A stretch of DNA of 64,000 bases from Microvirga sp. BSC39 (GTDB taxonomy: Bacteria > Pseudomonadota > Alphaproteobacteria > Rhizobiales > Beijerinckiaceae), in assembly GCF_000739015.1 (NCBI RefSeq), contig NZ_JPUG01000062.1, positions 186,001 to 250,000 of the forward strand, in the 5' to 3' direction. Below the pieces are notes generated by a model. That model saw only the letters and a list, made by a program, of their open reading frames with translations, did not search any database and was not told the origin of the DNA. How positions within the stretch are numbered: position 1 is the stretch's first letter; each line of letters opens with the position of its first letter. Position numbers and translations under genes: made by a program. Positions 36,085 to 45,182 of the stretch are shown here, in pieces.

Positions 36085-37857
36085 TCAAACCAGCATCTTG
36101 CCCTTCTCGTCGATCACGGAGCCGATGTCTGCTCCCGTCTCTCCGAGATAGTCATTGAGCAGCATCTCATTGTGCGCCTTGCCGGATGGGATCATCGGGA
36201 AGCAGTTCTCGGTCTTGTCGACGATGCAGTCGAAGATCACCGGGCGGTTCACGTTGATCATCTCCAGGATCTTCGCATCGAGATCGGCGGGATTGTCGCA
36301 GCGGATGCCGACGCCGCCATAGGCTTCAGCGAGCTTCACGAAATCGGGCAGTGATTCCGAATAGCTCTGCGAGTACCGCCCGCCATGCAGCAGTTCCTGC
36401 CATTGGCGCACCATGCCCATGTATTCGTTGTTGAGGATGAACACCTTGATCGGCAGGTTGTACTGCAGGGCAGTCGACATTTCCTGCAGCATCATCTGGA
36501 TCGAGGCTTCGCCCGCGATGTCGATCACCAGCGCATCGGGATGTGCGAGCTGCGCGCCGACGGCGGCCGGCAACCCGTAGCCCATGGTGCCGTGGCCGCC
36601 CGACGTCATCCAGCGGTTCGGCTCCTCGAACCTGAAGTACTGGGCCGCCCACATCTGGTGCTGGCCCACTTCCGTCGTGACATAGGTCTCGCGGTCTTTG
36701 GTGAGTTCGTAGAGACGCTGGATCGCATGCTGCGGCTTGATGGTCTCGGTCGAGTTCCGGAACCCGAGGCAGTTGCGGGCGCGCCAGCCTTCGATCTTGC
36801 CCCACCAATCCTTCAGCGCCACCTTGTCGGACTGGTGCGCACCCTGCCGCCACAGGCGCACCATGTCCTCCAGCACATGCGCGCAGTCGCCGACGATCGG
36901 GATGTCCACCTTCACGGTCTTGTTGATGGAGGACGGATCGATGTCCACATGGATGCGCTTGGAGAAGGGCGAGAACGCATCGAGACGTCCCGTGATGCGG
37001 TCGTCGAACCGCGCCCCGATATTGATCATCACGTCGCATTCATGCATCGCCAGATTGGCCTCGTAGGTGCCGTGCATGCCGAGCATGCCGAGCCACTGCG
37101 TGTCGGAGGCCGGATAGGCGCCGAGGCCCATCAGGGTCGAGGTGATGGGAAAGCCCGTGAGCCTCACGAGTTCGCGCAGCAGCGTCGCGGCATGTGGCCC
37201 GGAATTGACCACGCCGCCGCCCGTATAGAAGACCGGGCGCTTGGCATTGGCCATCAGCTCGATGGCTGCACGGATGTGCTCCATGTCGCCCTTCACGGTG
37301 GGGCGGTAGGTCTTGTGCTGGTTGCTCAGGGGCCGCACGTAGGAACCGGTCTTGAATTGGATGTCCTTCGGCAGGTCGACCACAACCGGGCCCGGGCGGC
37401 CGTTCTGTGCCACATAGAAGGCCTCGTGCAGAACCCGCGGCAGATCCTCGATGGATTTGACCAGATAATTGTGCTTCGTGCAGTGGCGCGTGATGCCAAC
37501 CGTGTCGCATTCCTGGAAGGCATCGGAGCCGATGAGATGGGTCGGCACCTGACCGGTGATGCAGACCAGCGGGATCGAATCCATCATCGCATCGGCGAGA
37601 CCCGTGATGGCATTCGTCGCGCCGGGGCCGGAGGTCACGAGCACCACCCCGGGCTTGCCGGAGGAGCGGGCATAGCCTTCAGCTGCATGAACCGCGCCCT
37701 GCTCATGGCGGACGAGAACGTGCTGCACCTTCTCCTGGTGGAAGAGCGCATCGTAAATAGGAAGCACCGCGCCGCCCGGATAGCCGAAGATATGCTCGAC
37801 TCCCTGATCCTGCAGGGCTCGGATCACCATTTCGGCTCCGGTCATCGTCTCGCTCAT
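36085..37857 (-). CDS. ilvI: Acetolactate synthase large (catalytic) subunit
   Basis: This ThDP-, Mg- and FAD-dependent enzyme makes acetolactate or acetohydroxybutyrate, the first common step of branched-chain amino acid synthesis. At 590 residues, it shows GAEMVIRALQDQGVEHIFGY at the N-terminus, the ThDP-activating Glu in VRHEQGAVHAAEG at about 49, and the GDG-type ThDP motif here reading IDIAGEASIQMMLQEMSTAL at about 441, with GEA replacing the usual GDGS. ilvI starts the ilvI-GST-ilvH operon, preceded by a leader peptide and an attenuator. Confidence 0.96.
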   Translation of the reverse strand: MSETMTGAEMVIRALQDQGVEHIFGYPGGAVLPIYDALFHQEKVQHVLVRHEQGAVHAAEGYARSSGKPGVVLVTSGPGATNAITGLADAMMDSIPLVCITGQVPTHLIGSDAFQECDTVGITRHCTKHNYLVKSIEDLPRVLHEAFYVAQNGRPGPVVVDLPKDIQFKTGSYVRPLSNQHKTYRPTVKGDMEHIRAAIELMANAKRPVFYTGGGVVNSGPHAATLLRELVRLTGFPITSTLMGLGAYPASDTQWLGMLGMHGTYEANLAMHECDVMINIGARFDDRITGRLDAFSPFSKRIHVDIDPSSINKTVKVDIPIVGDCAHVLEDMVRLWRQGAHQSDKVALKDWWGKIEGWRARNCLGFRNSTETIKPQHAIQRLYELTKDRETYVTTEVGQHQMWAAQYFRFEEPNRWMTSGGHGTMGYGLPAAVGAQLAHPDALVIDIAGEASIQMMLQEMSTALQYNLPIKVFILNNEYMGMVRQWQELLHGGRYSQSYSESLPDFVKLAEAYGGVGIRCDNPADLDAKILEMINVNRPVIFDCIVDKTENCFPMIPSGKAHNEMLLNDYLGETGADIGSVIDEKGKMLV

Positions 37858-37906
37858 GGGTCTCGCTCCGTCGGTCTCGTCTGCTGTGTCTCAAGAAATC
37901 TGGGCA

Positions 37907-37930
37907 ATAAAAAAGGCCCCTGAGGGGCCT
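37907..37930 (-). terminator. Attenuator terminator of the ilvI leader
   Basis: On the minus transcript a 7-bp stem AGGCCCC / GGGGCCT with a UCA loop is followed by a run of U residues. It lies 50 nt before ilvI and is preceded by a competing 9-bp stem. This is a textbook intrinsic terminator inside a leader. Confidence 0.9.
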
Positions 37931-37932
37931 GT

Positions 37933-37978
37933 GCGCCATCGCCGGACCTGCGGGTCAATCCCGCTCCGTCGATGGCGC
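37933..37978 (-). promoter_or_regulatory. Competing stem of the ilvI attenuator
   Basis: A perfect 9-bp pair GCGCCATCG (37978-37970 on the transcript) and CGATGGCGC (37941-37933) spans the leader stop codon region. Ribosome position on the leader peptide would decide whether it forms, and so whether downstream sequence is free for the terminator. Confidence 0.65.
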
Positions 37979-38005
37979 TCGTACTACGAGAATAAGCTTG
38001 CGCAT
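37955..38005 (-). CDS. ilvL: Branched-chain leader peptide of ilvI
   Basis: The 16-residue frame MRKLILVVRAPSTERD ends with TGA at 37955-37957. Five of residues 4-8 are Leu, Ile, Leu, Val and Val, so starvation for any of the three products would stall the ribosome. It lies 97 nt upstream of ilvI with a following competing stem and a U-run terminator. The symbol is functional; the peptide was found by reading the sequence. Confidence 0.85.
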   Translation of the reverse strand: MRKLILVVRAPSTERD

Positions 38006-38125
38006 TGGGGCAGCTCTCGGTTCAAAAGTTGCGCAGACGCTAAACGATCCCTTTCATTTGGTCAAGCGGGGGCAACTTGGCGTAAAGCGGCTTAGCTTTT
38101 CAGTTAAAGCCCCTATTTTAGTCGT

Positions 38126-38962
38126 ATGACCATGACCGACACGACCTCCTCTACCAAGGCGCCGACGCAGAACCTGCGCCTCACCGCCCGCGCCCTCCTC
38201 CTGGGGGATCGCCTCGACGTCGCAGGGCTTGAGCGCAGCGACGTTCTGTCCACCACACCCCTTGCCTTCAAAGCCGGGCAGGAGGGGTTTGTGGCCCTCT
38301 TCCGTTATGGCGTGGCGGTTCTGGTCGGCCTCACGCCTCTGGAGGAGGACGAGGTCATCCGCAGCCTGCGCCAGCGGATCTCCGGCGAGTTCGCCCGCCA
38401 TGAGGAGGAAACCGCCATTATCGAGATCTCCCCCGACCGGGACGACCAGATCCCTCCAGGCGGCCCGATCTACATCAAGCAGATGTCCACCGAGCGCCTG
38501 CTCGTCATCGCGGATGCCCTGTCGAAGAGCGCCACCCTGGCCCGGGACGAGCGCGAGGCCACCGCCGCCTTCGAACTGGTCGAGCCCTCCGTTCAGCACC
38601 TCGCCGAACAGGGGCGTCGCCCACGCGACCGCCGCAGGATTCTCAAGCAGGTCGGCCATGCCCTCCTCGTCCGCCAGCGCATGTCCGGAGGCGTGGCCGT
38701 CGAGGAGAAGCCCGATGTCCTGTGGGACCGCCCGGACCTGGAGCGTCTCTATGCCCGTCTCGAGGACGAATACGAGTTGAAGGAACGTGCAGCCGCGCTC
38801 CATCGCAAGCTTGAGGTTCTCGGCGATACTGCGCAGGCCCTGACGGACATCATCGACACCGAACGGTCCCTTCGCCTCGAGCTGATCATCGTCCTCCTGA
38901 TCGTGTTCGAGATCTTCATCACGTTCTATCAGATGGCCGTAGGCTACCTGACGGGGCATTGA
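38126..38962 (+). CDS. RMD1/DUF155 family protein
   Basis: The 278-residue protein resembles the yeast Rmd1/Sif2 and bacterial YagE family. It has a soluble alpha/beta domain (GQEGFVALFRYGVAVLVGLT at about 50, then LEEDEVIRSLR) and a C-terminal coiled-coil (LEDEYELKERAAALHRKLE, about 215-235) with one membrane segment near the end (LELIIVLLIVFEIFITFY, about 250-267). The role is unknown, and the fungal homologues are mitochondrial. ATGs at 38126 and 38132 are both possible. Confidence 0.87.
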   Translation: MTMTDTTSSTKAPTQNLRLTARALLLGDRLDVAGLERSDVLSTTPLAFKAGQEGFVALFRYGVAVLVGLTPLEEDEVIRSLRQRISGEFARHEEETAIIEISPDRDDQIPPGGPIYIKQMSTERLLVIADALSKSATLARDEREATAAFELVEPSVQHLAEQGRRPRDRRRILKQVGHALLVRQRMSGGVAVEEKPDVLWDRPDLERLYARLEDEYELKERAAALHRKLEVLGDTAQALTDIIDTERSLRLELIIVLLIVFEIFITFYQMAVGYLTGH

Positions 38963-39032
38963 GTGGGGCCTTCAACTCAAGTTGAGGGGCAAGTGCCTTT
39001 TCAAAGACCTCTGAACTGTATTACATTGCCTG

Positions 39033-40478
39033 ATGACCCGGATATCCAGACGCTCGCTCCTGATTTCTGGCGGAGCCACAGCCTTAAACCTCAGCTTCCC
39101 AAAGGTCTCTTCGGCCAACTTGCGCACCGTTCTCAACGACGCCAGCCAACTCAACCCAACCCCTGTCGCCAAGCACTGGGTTGCCAAGACCCAAGAGGCC
39201 GCTTTCATCGAGCAGTTACGTTCCGAACTCAAAGAGGCCGCAGCCGCACGACGGCCCATCGCCCTTGGTGCCGCCCGCCACTCGATGGGAGGGCAGAGCC
39301 TAATACGTAACGGCACGGTCATAACGCTAGCCCCCGCTCCGGCTACCCCAGACAAACACAAGGGTACATACAGGGCGAGTGCCGGAACGCGCTGGAGCAA
39401 CGTGATCGCCTCCCTCGACCCAATTGGATTCTCGCCTGCCGTAATGCAGTCCAATACCGATTTCGGGGTCGCCAGCACCTTCTCCGTAAACGCGCATGGG
39501 TGGCCCGTACCTTACGGCCCTATGGGAACGACGGTTCGGTCGCTGCGCATAATGCTCGGAGACGGGACAATCCTGACGTGTTCACAGGAAGAAAACAAAG
39601 AGCTATTCGCCCATGCAATGGGAGGATACGGCCTCTTCGGGGTCATTCTGGACCTCGAAGTCGACATGGTTCCCAACCGGCTCCTCAAACCCTCATTTGA
39701 CATTGTCCCGAGCACCGATCTCGCCCAGCGTTTCATGGCGGCAATTCAAGGTAGCGAGAAGGCAGTGATGGCTTACGGCCGTGTATCGGTTGCACGATCC
39801 CGCTTTCTGGAAGAAGCTCTCATCATCGCCTTTCATGAGCAGCCTGAGCCTAGGCAGGGCCTGCCAGAAGCAGGAACCGGAGGGATCATGGCCGATCTGG
39901 CGCGGGCCATCTATCGAGCCCAGGTGGGATGGGAGACCGGAAAGCACGCTCGCTGGTTCGCCGAGACGGTTGCTGCGCCGGCCATCTCCAAAGGAATGTT
40001 TACGCGCAATTCGTTGCTGAACGAGCCAGTCTCAAACCTCGCAGGGAAATCCAAGCGACATACTGACATCCTTCACGAGTATTTCCTTCCGCCCGAGCGC
40101 CTAAACGATTTTATCCAGGCCTGTCAGGAGGTAATTCCACGCTCAAAGCAGGAACTCCTGAACATTACCTTCCGCTATGTTGGGGAGGATCGAATGAGCG
40201 TCCTAGCCTATGCCCCAACCCATAGGATTGCCGCCGTGATGTCCTTCTCTCAGGAATTATCCTTGGGAGTGGAGGCTGACATGATCCAACTGACGGAAGA
40301 ACTGATCGACCGAGTTCTGGCTGTTGGAGGAAGCTTCTATCTACCCTATCGGCTGCATGCGCGGCGTGATCAGGTCGAGAAGGCCTATCCCCGATTGCAG
40401 AGCTTCGTAGCGAAGAAGCGTCACTATGACCCTGGCATTCTGTTCCGCAACCTGATGTGGGATGCCTATTGTGCCTGA
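39033..40478 (+). CDS. Secreted FAD-binding oxidoreductase (PCMH type)
   Basis: The 481-residue protein has a twin-arginine leader [19 protein letters not shown] and an N-terminal FAD-binding PCMH domain (about 55-225) with [20 protein letters not shown] at about 74, [19 protein letters not shown] at about 147 and a [16 protein letters not shown] motif near 196. The C-terminal part resembles L-gulonolactone/D-arabinono-lactone oxidases and DprE1-like enzymes. The substrate is unknown. Codon use looks more AT-rich than the neighbours, which hints at recent acquisition. The 3' end overlaps convergent miaA by 13 nt. Confidence 0.82.
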   Translation: MTRISRRSLLISGGATALNLSFPKVSSANLRTVLNDASQLNPTPVAKHWVAKTQEAAFIEQLRSELKEAAAARRPIALGAARHSMGGQSLIRNGTVITLAPAPATPDKHKGTYRASAGTRWSNVIASLDPIGFSPAVMQSNTDFGVASTFSVNAHGWPVPYGPMGTTVRSLRIMLGDGTILTCSQEENKELFAHAMGGYGLFGVILDLEVDMVPNRLLKPSFDIVPSTDLAQRFMAAIQGSEKAVMAYGRVSVARSRFLEEALIIAFHEQPEPRQGLPEAGTGGIMADLARAIYRAQVGWETGKHARWFAETVAAPAISKGMFTRNSLLNEPVSNLAGKSKRHTDILHEYFLPPERLNDFIQACQEVIPRSKQELLNITFRYVGEDRMSVLAYAPTHRIAAVMSFSQELSLGVEADMIQLTEELIDRVLAVGGSFYLPYRLHARRDQVEKAYPRLQSFVAKKRHYDPGILFRNLMWDAYCA

Positions 40479-41404
40479 TGAAGAGCCCTCCCCAGCGCTG
40501 TCAGCACTTTCTCAAATCCCCCTTCGGGCGCGATCCAGTGCCAGTCCGCCAGTTGGTGGCGGAACCAGGTGAACTGCCGCTTGGCATAGCGCCTCGTATC
40601 CCCCTGCCCTTTGGCAATGGCCTCACGGAGGGAGATTTCACCGCGCAGATGCGCCAGGAGACCGGGCACGCCGTGAGCACGCATGGCCGGGAGCATGGGA
40701 TCGAGGTTCCGCAGACCTAAGGCCTCTACCTCGTCGAGCGCGCCCTGCTCCATCATGGCCTCGAAACGCCGGTCGATGCGTCGGCGTAATTCATCACGAT
40801 CCGGGGCGAGGAAGAGCTTGACGACAGGGCGATCCGCCAGAGGCCCCGGCTCGCGGGCGCCGTGGAAGGACACGAGCGGTCGACCGGTTGCCGCAAAGAT
40901 TTCGAGAGCCCGCTGCACGCGCAGCCGGTCGGAGGGGCGCACGATCCGGGCTGTGTCGGGATCACGCTCGAAGAGCAGGCGATGAAGCTCGGGCGTCTCA
41001 AGCCCCTCACTCTCCCGGCGCACCTGCTCACGGACCTCCTCCGGCACGGGCGGCATGTCGGAGAGTCCCTCCGTCAGGGCCTTGAAGTAGAGGCCCGTGC
41101 CGCCCACGAAGATCGGCAGCTTCGTGCCTTCGATTTCACGCAGCACCTTCACCGCATCGGCCACATAGCGCCCCACGGAGAAATTCATGGCGGCATCCAC
41201 ATGGCCATAGAGACGGTGGGGCGCCTCGGCCTCGTCCTCCTGCGTGGGACGGGCGGTGATCACGCGCAGATCCCGGTAGACCTGCATGGAATCGGCATTG
41301 ATCACCACGCCGTCGAGAGCCTGCGCCAGCCTGATGCCCAGTGCGGACTTGCCTGAAGCGGTCGGCCCTGCGATGAGAACCGCGCCGATCCGAACGTCAC
41401 TCAC
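40466..41404 (-). CDS. miaA: tRNA dimethylallyltransferase
   Basis: MiaA adds a dimethylallyl group to A37 of tRNAs reading UNN codons. The 312-residue product starts at a GTG ([20 protein letters not shown]) with GGGGAG 8 nt upstream; a TTG 6 nt earlier is too close to it. The P-loop [11 protein letters not shown] is at about 13, and DSMQVYRDL at about 38. [17 protein letters not shown] motif lies near the C-terminus. It is divergent from serB with only 30 nt between them. Confidence 0.95.
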   Translation of the reverse strand: MSDVRIGAVLIAGPTASGKSALGIRLAQALDGVVINADSMQVYRDLRVITARPTQEDEAEAPHRLYGHVDAAMNFSVGRYVADAVKVLREIEGTKLPIFVGGTGLYFKALTEGLSDMPPVPEEVREQVRRESEGLETPELHRLLFERDPDTARIVRPSDRLRVQRALEIFAATGRPLVSFHGAREPGPLADRPVVKLFLAPDRDELRRRIDRRFEAMMEQGALDEVEALGLRNLDPMLPAMRAHGVPGLLAHLRGEISLREAIAKGQGDTRRYAKRQFTWFRHQLADWHWIAPEGGFEKVLTALGRALHQAQ

Positions 41405-41434
41405 AGCCAAGTCTCCCCAATCCAGGTCTCCCCA

Positions 41435-42343
41435 ATGGCGTCACCTTCGAACTCTCTCGTCGCAACCCTGCTCGCCGATCCGTCCGAGCCGGCCGTCACC
41501 GGCGAGATCGTGGCCCTGGCGGCCCAGGCGCTTGGACAAGAAACGGAACAGGTCATTCTGGCAAGGGGGATCGCGGCGGATCTGGTGATATCCAGTACGC
41601 ACGATGTCAAAGCCGTCGAGGCCGCACTGCGCCAGGCCGTTCAGGACCGGCCGATCGACATTGTCGTCCAGCCGTCAGCCCACCGCCGCAAGCGCCTGTT
41701 TCTGGCCGACATGGACTCCACCATGATCGGCCAGGAATGCATCGACGAGCTTGCCGACTACGTGGGGTTGAAGGCGGAGGTGTCCGAGATCACAGAGCGC
41801 GCCATGCGCGGGGAGATCGCCTTCGAACCGGCCCTGCGTGAGCGCGTGGCCCTGTTGAAGAGCCTGCCCGTGAGCGTGGTGAGCGAGATCATCGAGAAGC
41901 GCATCACCCTCACACCCGGTGGAACGGCGCTCGTCCGGACGATGCGCGCCAATGGCGCCTATACCTGCCTCGTCTCCGGTGGCTTTACCCTGTTCACCGG
42001 CCCCATCGGCACCACGATCGGCTTCCATGAGGATCGCTCCAACCGCCTGATCCTCAACGGCGAGAAGCTCGCCGGCCTTGTCGAAGAACCCATCCTTGGT
42101 CGCGAGGCGAAGCTTGCAACCTTGATCGAGCTCCGCACGCGCTTCGGACTGGCTCCGCACGAGACGATGGCCGTGGGCGACGGCGCCAACGACCTCGCCA
42201 TGCTGGGTGAAGCGGGATTAGGCGTCGCCTTCCGGGCAAAGCCAGCGGTGGCGGCCGCGGCTCATGCGCGGCTCGACCATGCGGATCTCTCGGCGCTTCT
42301 CTATGTGCAGGGCTATCAGGCAGACGATATCGTGCAGGAATAA
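41435..42343 (+). CDS. serB: Phosphoserine phosphatase
   Basis: SerB hydrolyses phosphoserine to serine, the last step of serine synthesis. The 302-residue HAD phosphatase has an N-terminal ACT-like region (about 1-80) and the catalytic [19 protein letters not shown] at about 92. The [14 protein letters not shown] motif follows at about 181, and motif IV is [20 protein letters not shown] at about 250. A perfect hairpin terminator lies downstream. Confidence 0.96.
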   Translation: MASPSNSLVATLLADPSEPAVTGEIVALAAQALGQETEQVILARGIAADLVISSTHDVKAVEAALRQAVQDRPIDIVVQPSAHRRKRLFLADMDSTMIGQECIDELADYVGLKAEVSEITERAMRGEIAFEPALRERVALLKSLPVSVVSEIIEKRITLTPGGTALVRTMRANGAYTCLVSGGFTLFTGPIGTTIGFHEDRSNRLILNGEKLAGLVEEPILGREAKLATLIELRTRFGLAPHETMAVGDGANDLAMLGEAGLGVAFRAKPAVAAAAHARLDHADLSALLYVQGYQADDIVQE

Positions 42344-42371
42344 GCGAAACTCTCTGAGGCACCCTGAAACA

Positions 42372-42400
42372 AGAAAGGCGGCCCTGGAGGCCGCCTTTCT
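42372..42400. terminator. Bidirectional terminator between serB and degP
   Basis: A perfect 12-bp stem AGAAAGGCGGCC / GGCCGCCTTTCT with a 5-nt loop has U-rich ends on both strands. It separates the convergent genes. Confidence 0.9.
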
Positions 42401-42421
42401 GATTGGTGATTTCAGATCAGC

Positions 42422-43942
42422 TTACTCGATCGACAGGGCCACGAAGCGGACCTCGCCCTGGGCGTTCGCCACGAGAAGCAGGGCCGACTTGCGGTTCTGG
42501 GCCTTGAGATCGTCGATCTTCTTAGTCACATCGGCCGGGTTGGAGACCGGCTCCTGGTTGACCTCGACGATCACCTCACCGGCCTGAATCCGCTTGTCGG
42601 AGGCGGCCGAGTTCGGGTCGACGCGGGTGATCACCACGCCCTTCAGGTCGTCCTTCAGGCTGAAGCGGCGGCGCAGCTCATCGGTGATGCCGGACATGTT
42701 GAGGCCGAGGGCCTGACGGGTTGCCGTCGGAGGCTCGGTCGAGGGCTGCTGCAGGCTTGCCTGCTTCTCGGTGTCCTCGAGACGGCCCAGGGTGACCTGC
42801 TTGGTCATCTCCTGGCCCTTGCGGACGATCGTCACGTCGACCGCCTTGCCGACGGGCGAGGAGGCGACGATCCGCGGCAGGTCGCGAGAGTCCTTGACCT
42901 CCCTGCCGTCGAAGCGAACGATCACGTCCCCCACCTCGAGACCGGCCGGCTTGGCCGGTCCCTTGTCGTCGATGCCGGCCACGAGAGCGCCGCGCGCCGT
43001 GCCGAGATTCAGGGCCTCGGCGGTGGCGTCGTCCACGTTCTGGATGCGGACGCCGAGCCAGCCGCGGCGGGTCTCGCCGAACTGGCGCAGCTGATCGATG
43101 ATCGGCACCGCCGTGGAGGCGGGAACCGCGAAGCCGATGCCGACCGAGCCGCCGGTGGGCGAAAGGATCGCCGTATTGATGCCGATGACCTCGCCATTCA
43201 TGTTGAAGAGCGGACCGCCGGAATTGCCCTTGTTGATGGAGGCGTCGGTCTGAATGTAGTTGTCGTAGGGACCCGACTCGATGTTGCGGCCGCGGGCCGA
43301 CACGATGCCGGCCGTCACGGAGCCGCCGAGGCCGAAGGGATTGCCGATCGCCATGACCCAGTCACCCGGGCGGATGGTTTCGGAGTCACCGAACTTCACG
43401 GCCCTGAGGGGCTTGTCGGACTTCACCTTCAGGACCGCGAGATCCACTTTGGAGTCCTTGCCGATGATCTCGGCCTTCAGTCGCGTCCCGTCGGGGAAGA
43501 TCACGCTGATGTCGTTGGCGTCGCCGATCACGTGATTATTCGTCACCACGATGCCGGACGGGTCGATCACGAACCCGGAGCCGAGCGAATTCGAGCTGCG
43601 GGGACGCGAGGGGGAGTTTTCACCACCACCGGGTCCGCCGCCCTGGCCGCGACGGTTGAAGAACTCCTCGAAGAGGTCCTCGAACGGCGTGCCGGGCGGA
43701 AGCTGCGGCAGGGTGCGGTTGCGGGCTTCGACCGTGGTCGAGGCCGAGATGTTGACCACCGCCGGCGTGACCTCGTCAGCCAGGTCGGCGAAGGATTCAG
43801 GAGCCGAGCGGGCATAGGCCGGCAGCGGCATCGCCGTCGCCGCCAGGGTCAGGACCGCGAAGCAGGACGCGGCAAGCCGGCGCAGGGGACGCTGGGGCAG
43901 CACCGCCTTGGAAGGTGCCAGCGCGTTCGTGGCTGTGTTCAT
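42422..43942 (-). CDS. degP: DegP/HtrA-type periplasmic serine protease
   Basis: The 506-residue precursor starts MNTATNALAPSKAVLPQ and has a signal peptide ending LPAYA (about 46). The catalytic triad is visible: His in TNNHVIGDAN at about 136, Asp in KVDLAVLKV at about 166, and Ser in NKGNSGGPLF at about 242. Two PDZ domains follow (about 280-370 and 410-500). It degrades misfolded periplasmic proteins. It is the last gene of a group with hflK, hflC and a DUF2065 gene. A longer frame to 44050 is rejected. Confidence 0.95.
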   Translation of the reverse strand: MNTATNALAPSKAVLPQRPLRRLAASCFAVLTLAATAMPLPAYARSAPESFADLADEVTPAVVNISASTTVEARNRTLPQLPPGTPFEDLFEEFFNRRGQGGGPGGGENSPSRPRSSNSLGSGFVIDPSGIVVTNNHVIGDANDISVIFPDGTRLKAEIIGKDSKVDLAVLKVKSDKPLRAVKFGDSETIRPGDWVMAIGNPFGLGGSVTAGIVSARGRNIESGPYDNYIQTDASINKGNSGGPLFNMNGEVIGINTAILSPTGGSVGIGFAVPASTAVPIIDQLRQFGETRRGWLGVRIQNVDDATAEALNLGTARGALVAGIDDKGPAKPAGLEVGDVIVRFDGREVKDSRDLPRIVASSPVGKAVDVTIVRKGQEMTKQVTLGRLEDTEKQASLQQPSTEPPTATRQALGLNMSGITDELRRRFSLKDDLKGVVITRVDPNSAASDKRIQAGEVIVEVNQEPVSNPADVTKKIDDLKAQNRKSALLLVANAQGEVRFVALSIE

Positions 43943-44030
43943 CGACAATCCTCTTTCGGAGTTTGTGGATATAGATTGGTTCTTGGCTCCGGCATTCAAG
44001 CGGGCTGGGCAGCGGACACTTGGCCGCCGT

Positions 44031-44222
44031 CTAGCCGAACTGACGCACAAGCCAGATTACCCCGAGGCCGAGCACAGCCGAAATGATGCCGACGATCCGC
44101 ATCTGGTCGCTCGGGCTGTGAGCGGCCTCGTACATGGCCCGGCGCATCCCATCCGGGAAGGCTGCAAATAGAATGCCCTCGACCGCGAGAGCGAGGCCGA
44201 GGGCTGCAATCAAGTCCAGCAT
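44031..44222 (-). CDS. DUF2065 small membrane protein
   Basis: The 63-residue protein has two membrane segments (about 3-22 and 43-60): LIAALGLALAVEGILFAAFP and IVGIISAVLGLGVIWLV. The DUF2065 family occurs next to hflC in many proteobacteria, and its function is unknown. It begins 9 nt after the hflC stop and ends 88 nt before degP. Confidence 0.9.
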   Translation of the reverse strand: MLDLIAALGLALAVEGILFAAFPDGMRRAMYEAAHSPSDQMRIVGIISAVLGLGVIWLVRQFG

Positions 44223-44231
44223 CAGGCAGGC

Positions 44232-45182
44232 TTATTGGGCCGGAGCCGGTTGAGCCGGCGCAGGCGCCGGTTGGGCCGGGGCTGGTTGCGCCGGCGAGCT
44301 TCCACGACCGCGCTGACCCGTCGGATCATTGAAATAGCGGAAGAAGTCGGAATCCGGGCTCAACACGAGGCGGGTGTCATTCCCCCTCAGTCCTGCCTCA
44401 TAGGCCTGCATGGACCGGTAGAAGGCGAAGAACTCCGGATCCTGCCCGAACGCCTCCGCGAGGATGCGATTGCGGTCGGCATCGCCCTGACCGCGCAACT
44501 CCTCGGCCTGACGGTTGGCCTCAGCCCGGATGACCGTGGCCTCGCGCTCGGCTCGGGCGCGAATCGTCTGCGCCTGCTGCTGACCGTTGGCACGGATATC
44601 GGCCGCCTCGCGCTCACGCTCGGTGCGCATCCGCTGATAGACCGCCTGGCTGTTCGCGGCCGGCAGATCGACGCGAGTGAGGCGCACGTCGATCATCTCG
44701 ATGCCGAGGCTTGCCGCCTGCCGGTTCACGTCATCCTGGATGCGGTTCATCAGAGCGGACCGATCCGTGCGCACGATGGCATCGCGCGAGGCGCTGGCCA
44801 GAACGTTACGCATGGCCGAGTTGGTGAAGCTCTGCAGCCGCTGGTTTGCCAGAGCGACGTTGCCGACAGCCTGATAGAAGCGCAGCGGATCGACAATCCG
44901 GTAGCGGGTGAAGGCGTCGACCTCCAGGTTCTGCCGGTCGGCCGACAGAAGGGTCTGGACCGGCAGATCAAGATCGAGCACCCGCTTCTCGAAATAGGTG
45001 ACGTTGTCGATCAGCGGCATTTTGAACTTCAAGCCCGGCTCCGAGATCGCCGACTGCACGGCACCGAAGCGCAGCACCAGGGCATACTGGGTCTGCTGCA
45101 CGATAAAGATCGAGCTGTAGAGGACGATGGCGATCAGGCCCACCAGGATGAGGAGGCCTGTGCGAAGAGTCGAACCGTTCAT
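44232..45182 (-). CDS. hflC: HflC, membrane protease modulator
   Basis: HflC with HflK forms a large membrane complex around the FtsH protease and modulates its activity. The 316-residue product has an N-terminal anchor (about 9-29: GLLILVGLIAIVLYSSIFIV), an SPFH/prohibitin domain (about 30-230) and an unusual C-terminal Ala/Pro/Gln-rich tail in which AQPAPAQ-like repeats make up the last 25 residues. Its ATG overlaps the hflK stop by 4 nt. Confidence 0.95.
   Translation of the reverse strand: MNGSTLRTGLLILVGLIAIVLYSSIFIVQQTQYALVLRFGAVQSAISEPGLKFKMPLIDNVTYFEKRVLDLDLPVQTLLSADRQNLEVDAFTRYRIVDPLRFYQAVGNVALANQRLQSFTNSAMRNVLASASRDAIVRTDRSALMNRIQDDVNRQAASLGIEMIDVRLTRVDLPAANSQAVYQRMRTEREREAADIRANGQQQAQTIRARAEREATVIRAEANRQAEELRGQGDADRNRILAEAFGQDPEFFAFYRSMQAYEAGLRGNDTRLVLSPDSDFFRYFNDPTGQRGRGSSPAQPAPAQPAPAPAQPAPAQ

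Noticed and set aside
36385-37923. A 512-residue plus-strand ORF across ilvI
   Set aside because: It lies antisense to ilvI and covers the attenuator region. Its composition is that of a shadow frame.
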